Below are positions 60,568 to 64,000 of a stretch of DNA of 64,000 nt, piece by piece (the first letter of the stretch is position 1; each line of letters starts with the position of its first letter). Source of the stretch: Actinoplanes teichomyceticus ATCC 31121 (lineage in GTDB: Bacteria > Actinomycetota > Actinomycetes > Mycobacteriales > Micromonosporaceae). Made by a program: the position numbers and the translations under genes. The notes beneath the pieces are model-generated. The model did not search any database. It worked only from the letters and a program-made list of their open reading frames with translations, and was not told the DNA's origin. The stretch lies in NCBI RefSeq assembly GCF_003711105.1, contig NZ_CP023865.1, positions 532,001-596,000 of the forward strand. The letters run 5' to 3'.

Positions 60568-61371
60568 GTGGTCGATATCGATGCCGCCATTGGTTACGTC
60601 GTGGCCCATGGTGACCCGGTCGAACGCGCGCGCCTCTCCTATCTGCGCACCGGTCAGCCGGCGCCGGAGGAGGTCGTCGCGCGGATCGCCGGTGGCCAGA
60701 TGCCCGAGGGCGGCTGGCCCGCCTCCGCCGAGGGGCAGGTTCCGTCGATCGACGCCACCTGTTTCCGTCTCGCCGAGCTCGACGACCTCGGCAGTTTGCA
60801 GGGCCCGGTGGTGGAGCGCGCGCTGAACTGGTTGGCCGGCGCCCAGCGCCCGGACGGCACCTGGCAGGAGCATGAGTCACTGGCCGGCGAGGCCCCGGCG
60901 TGGGCGCTGCCCGGCGACCCGGAGGCCACCCTCTACCTCACCTCGGTCGCCGGTTTCTGGCTGACCGCCGCCGCCGTCGAGACCGATCCGTACCAGACCC
61001 GCGGGCGCTACCGGGACGTCCTCGCCGCCGCGGCCGGCTTCGTCGTCTCCCAGCTGCGGCCGGACGGCACCTGGCCGTCCTTCCTTGCGGTCGGCTGGCA
61101 CGCCGCCGGCCTGCTGCACCAGCAGCAGTACTTCCACGAGTCGTCCCGGGTGCAGATGGTCCTCGGCGAGCGGCTGCCGGACATGTCCCCGGCGGATGTC
61201 GCCTCGATGGCGGCGGCGCTGCGCCGGGTCAACCTGGGCGACGACTGGCTGCTGCGCAATGCCCGCAAGCGACTGGCCGAGACGCAGCGCACCGACGGCG
61301 GCTGGGACAGCAACGAGGGCCCGATCTTCGACGTCAACATCACGCTGACCGCCCTGCGCGCCTGCCGCTGA
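60568..61371 (+). CDS. Prenyltransferase/squalene-cyclase-like repeat protein
   Basis: 267 residues from GTG 60568. Alpha/alpha-barrel repeats of the terpene-cyclase/prenyltransferase type are visible through QW-like motifs: GGQMPEGGWPAS, LAGAQRPDGTWQE, SQLRPDGTWPSF and AETQRTDGGWDS, each ending in G-W. It is too short for a squalene-hopene cyclase (about 630 residues) and has no DxDD catalytic motif, so an enzyme role is doubtful. Some members are paired with other proteins; no partner is seen here. Confidence 0.75.
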   Translation: MVDIDAAIGYVVAHGDPVERARLSYLRTGQPAPEEVVARIAGGQMPEGGWPASAEGQVPSIDATCFRLAELDDLGSLQGPVVERALNWLAGAQRPDGTWQEHESLAGEAPAWALPGDPEATLYLTSVAGFWLTAAAVETDPYQTRGRYRDVLAAAAGFVVSQLRPDGTWPSFLAVGWHAAGLLHQQQYFHESSRVQMVLGERLPDMSPADVASMAAALRRVNLGDDWLLRNARKRLAETQRTDGGWDSNEGPIFDVNITLTALRACR

Positions 61372-61415
61372 CCGCGCTGCCGCATCGATCCCGGCCCGAT
61401 GCGCCGCCCGTCGCC

Positions 61416-61555
61416 GCGTGCGGCGGTGACGTGGTGAATCGGCCGTTGTCGCGTGCGGCGGTGACGCGGTGAATCGGCCGTTGTCGCGTGCGGCGGTGAC
61501 GCGGTGAATCGGCCGTTGTCGCGTGCGGCGGTGACGCGGTGAATCGGCCGTCGAG
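61416..61555. repeat. Four 35-bp tandem repeats at a convergent junction
   Basis: Units start at 61416, 61451, 61486 and 61521 (core GCGGCGGTGACGCGGTGAAT) and are nearly identical, with one changed base in the first. They lie between the cyclase-like gene and convergent proA. The rest of the 268-bp gap shows nothing. Confidence 0.95.
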
Positions 61556-61639
61556 GCGCGGTGGCGACGCGCCCCGGACCGCCGGTCACCGGCCCGGTGG
61601 CGACGCCGGCTGGCGCCACCACCGAGGCGCGGCGGCGGC

Positions 61640-62881
61640 TCAGCGGGTGTGGCCGTTGCCGGTGACGATGTACTTCGTCGAGGTCAGCTCGGGCAGCCCC
61701 ATCGGGCCCCGGGCGTGCAGTTTCTGCGTGCTGATCCCGATCTCCGCGCCGAAGCCGAACTCGCTGCCGTCGGTGAACCGGGTGGACGCGTTGATCATGA
61801 CCGCGGCCGCGTCCACGCCGGCCACGAAACGGCGGGTCGCCGTCACCGACTCGCTGACGATCGCCTCGGTGTGGCCGGTGCCGTACTGCCGGATGTGGTC
61901 GAGCGCGTCGTCCAGCGAGTCGACGACGGCGACCGAGATGTCGGCGGAGAGGTACTCCGTGCCCCAGTCCGCGTCGGTGGCGGCGACCACCGCGTCGCTG
62001 TACCCGGCCACCCGGGCGTCGCCGTGGACGGTCACCCCGGCGTCGGCGAGCTCCGGCAGCACCAGCGGCAGGAAAGAGTCCGCGATCTCGGCGTGCACCA
62101 GCAGCGACTCGGCCGCATTGCAGACCGAGTTCCGCTGGGTCTTCGAGTTGATCGTGATGGCCAGAGCCTTCTCCAGGTCGGCGGCGGCGTCCACGTACAC
62201 GTGGCAGTTGCCCACCCCGGTCTCGATCACCGGCACCGTGGACTGCTCGACCACCGTCCGGATCAGGTCGGCGCCGCCGCGCGGGATCAGCACGTCGACC
62301 AGGCCGCGCGCCCGCATCAGCTCCTTCACCGAGTCGCGGGTGGTGGCGTCGAGCAGCTGGATCGTGTCGGCCGGCAGTCCGGCGTCGGCGACCGCCTTGC
62401 GCAGCACCGAGACGATCGCGGCGTTCGACGAGAACGCCGAGCCGGAACCGCGCAGCAGGGCCGCGTTGCCGGACTTCAGGCAGATCCCGGCGGCGTCCGC
62501 GGTCACGTTGGGCCGGCCCTCGTAGATCATGCCGACCACCCCGAACGGCACCCGGACCTGCCGCAACTCCAGCCCGTTGGCCAGGGTGGAGCCGCGCACC
62601 ACGTCGCCGATCGGGTCGGGCAGGGCGGCGAGCTGACGCAGGCCCTCGGCCATCGCGGCGATCCGCTCCGGGCTCAGCGCCAGCCGGTCGATCATCGCCT
62701 CGGCGGTGCCCTTCTCCCGGGCGTTGGCGACGTCGACCGCGTTCGCGGCCAGGATGTCGTCGGCCCGCTCGACCAGGCGCTCGGCCATCAGCAGCAGCGC
62801 CGCGTCCTTCTCCGCGCGGGTGGCCCCGGCCAGGTCGATGGCGGCGATCCGGGCCGCGGCCGCCTGCTCCAGCACGCTCAT
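61640..62881 (-). CDS. proA: Gamma-glutamyl phosphate reductase
   Basis: 413 residues. Reduces glutamyl phosphate to glutamate semialdehyde in proline synthesis. Signatures: [32 protein letters not shown], catalytic Cys in [11 protein letters not shown], and the C-terminal [20 protein letters not shown]. Full length for the family. It starts 11 bp after the proB stop, so proB-proA are one operon. Confidence 0.96.
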   Translation of the reverse strand: MSVLEQAAAARIAAIDLAGATRAEKDAALLLMAERLVERADDILAANAVDVANAREKGTAEAMIDRLALSPERIAAMAEGLRQLAALPDPIGDVVRGSTLANGLELRQVRVPFGVVGMIYEGRPNVTADAAGICLKSGNAALLRGSGSAFSSNAAIVSVLRKAVADAGLPADTIQLLDATTRDSVKELMRARGLVDVLIPRGGADLIRTVVEQSTVPVIETGVGNCHVYVDAAADLEKALAITINSKTQRNSVCNAAESLLVHAEIADSFLPLVLPELADAGVTVHGDARVAGYSDAVVAATDADWGTEYLSADISVAVVDSLDDALDHIRQYGTGHTEAIVSESVTATRRFVAGVDAAAVMINASTRFTDGSEFGFGAEIGISTQKLHARGPMGLPELTSTKYIVTGNGHTR

Positions 62882-62892
62882 GACAAACCCTT

Positions 62893-63996
62893 CTACAGCA
62901 GTACGAGGTCGTCGCGGTGGACGACCTCTCGTTCATAGCCCGGCCCGAGCTCCGCGGCCAGTTCCGGAGTGGACCGGCCGAGCAGCGCGGGCAGCTCGAC
63001 CGCGTCGTAGTTGACCAGTCCGCGGGCCACCGGCGTACCGGAGCCGGCGTCTACCAGGTCGACCGGGTCGCCGGCCGCGAAGGAGCCGTCGACCGCGGTG
63101 ATCCCGGCCGGCAGCAGCGACTTGCGCCGGGCCACCACCGCGGCGACCGCGCCGGCGTCCAGGTGCAGCCGGCCGCGTGGCGCGGTGGCGTGGGCCAGCC
63201 AGAACAGCCGGGCGGCGGGACGGCTGGCGGCGGCCTCGAACAGCGTGCCGACCTCGTCACCGGCGAGCGCGGGCGCGGCCAGCGGGGCGGCGGTCAGCAC
63301 CACCGGGATGCCGAAGCCGGTGGCGATCCGGGCCGCCTCGACCTTGGTCACCATGCCGCCGGTGCCCACCCCGGAGCTGCCGGCCGAGCCGATGGTGACT
63401 CCGGCGAGGTCGGAGTCGTCGCGAACCAGCGGGATCCGGCGCGCCGCCGGATCGGCCGGGTTGCCGGTGTAGAGCGCGTCCACGTCGGAGAGCAGCACCA
63501 GCAGGTCGGCGTCGACCAGGGCGGCGACCAGCGCGGCCAGCCGGTCGTTGTCGCCGAACCGGATCTCCTCGGTGGCGACCGTGTCGTTCTCGTTCACGAT
63601 CGGCAGCGCGCCCAGGTCGAGCAGCTTCCGCAGGGTCCGGTACGCGTTGCGGTAGTGCGCCCGCCGGGTCACGTCGTCGACGGTGAGCAGCACCTGCGCC
63701 ACGGTCAGTCCGTGCCGGGCGAAACCGGCGGTGTACCGCCCGATCAGCAGGCCCTGGCCGACCGCGGCGGCGGCCTGCTGGGTGGCCAGGTCACGGGGCC
63801 GGCGGCGCAGCTGCAGCGGGGCCAGCCCGGCGGCGATCGCGCCGCTGGAGACCAGGACCACCTCACGCCCGTCGCCGGCCAGTCCGCCCAGGACGTCGAC
63901 CAGGGTGTCCACCCGTTGCTCGTCGATGCCGCCCGCCGCGGTGGTCAGCGAGGACGAGCCCACCTTGACCACGATCCGGCGCGCGCCGGTCACCAC
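62893..63996 (-). CDS. proB: Glutamate 5-kinase
   Basis: 367 residues as seen. Phosphorylates glutamate, the first step of proline synthesis. Amino-acid-kinase domain (1-255): [72 protein letters not shown] domain (about 275-360): [23 protein letters not shown] 63996 is the last start visible. The frame stays open to the window edge, and family members often begin a few codons earlier, so the true start may lie outside. Confidence 0.94.
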   Translation of the reverse strand: MVTGARRIVVKVGSSSLTTAAGGIDEQRVDTLVDVLGGLAGDGREVVLVSSGAIAAGLAPLQLRRRPRDLATQQAAAAVGQGLLIGRYTAGFARHGLTVAQVLLTVDDVTRRAHYRNAYRTLRKLLDLGALPIVNENDTVATEEIRFGDNDRLAALVAALVDADLLVLLSDVDALYTGNPADPAARRIPLVRDDSDLAGVTIGSAGSSGVGTGGMVTKVEAARIATGFGIPVVLTAAPLAAPALAGDEVGTLFEAAASRPAARLFWLAHATAPRGRLHLDAGAVAAVVARRKSLLPAGITAVDGSFAAGDPVDLVDAGSGTPVARGLVNYDAVELPALLGRSTPELAAELGPGYEREVVHRDDLVLL

Positions 63997-64000
63997 TTCC

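Overview
The window is high-GC actinobacterial DNA. GTG starts are frequent, stop/start overlaps of 1 to 8 bases are common, and third codon positions are almost all G or C. Gene content fits the Micromonosporaceae, for example Actinoplanes: an rpf gene behind a c-di-AMP (ydaO-type) riboswitch, DUF3040, DUF3107 and DUF3152 proteins, and a serine/threonine kinase with a CBM2-like sensor. The genus is an inference. No rRNA, complete tRNA, CRISPR array, prophage or polyketide/non-ribosomal peptide cluster is visible.

Layout. 1-1.7 kb: AT-richer tail of a membrane-protein gene, a 3' half of tRNA-Arg(CCT) that looks like an attachment-site scar, and a complete IS5-family element. 1.9-6 kb: secreted esterase; a leftward operon of GTP cyclohydrolase II, a RibD-like deaminase and a MarR regulator, with matching operator palindromes; a small secreted protein. 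6.3-17 kb: a 1613-residue exported nuclease/5'-nucleotidase, a LysR regulator with its operator, rpf with its riboswitch, and assorted enzymes. 17-25 kb: DUF3040, a lipid-linked sugar transfer pair (GT2-GtrA and a GT39/ArnT-like protein), type I DAHP synthase behind an aromatic-codon leader peptide and terminator, and a two-component system. 25-33 kb: TPR and Smr mini-proteins, an M28 membrane peptidase, and a translationally coupled signalling operon (REC-SpoIIE phosphatase, CHASE3 histidine kinase, single-domain regulator, inositol-monophosphatase-like enzyme). 33-43 kb: SDR enzymes, a VanY-like secreted protein, a membrane spermidine-synthase-like protein, a CBM2-tailed kinase, and a RecQ helicase fused to a phosphoribosyltransferase. 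43-46 kb: a copper module (csoR, copZ, membrane protein with two HxHP repeats). 46-61 kb: methyltransferase, heme-oxygenase-like protein, then the block rhlE - DUF3107 - TetR - Pro/Ala-rich protein - hydrolase - two DUF3152 metalloprotease-like proteins - moeZ, which resembles a block I recall from mycobacteria. 60.5-64 kb: a cyclase-like repeat protein and proB-proA.

Two themes stand out. The first is cis-regulation readable from sequence: an aromatic attenuator, a c-di-AMP riboswitch, and MarR, LysR and CsoR operators. The second is an abundance of short tandem-repeat arrays (16 to 49 bp units) just after stop codons. Five of nine convergent gene junctions carry one, each with a different unit.
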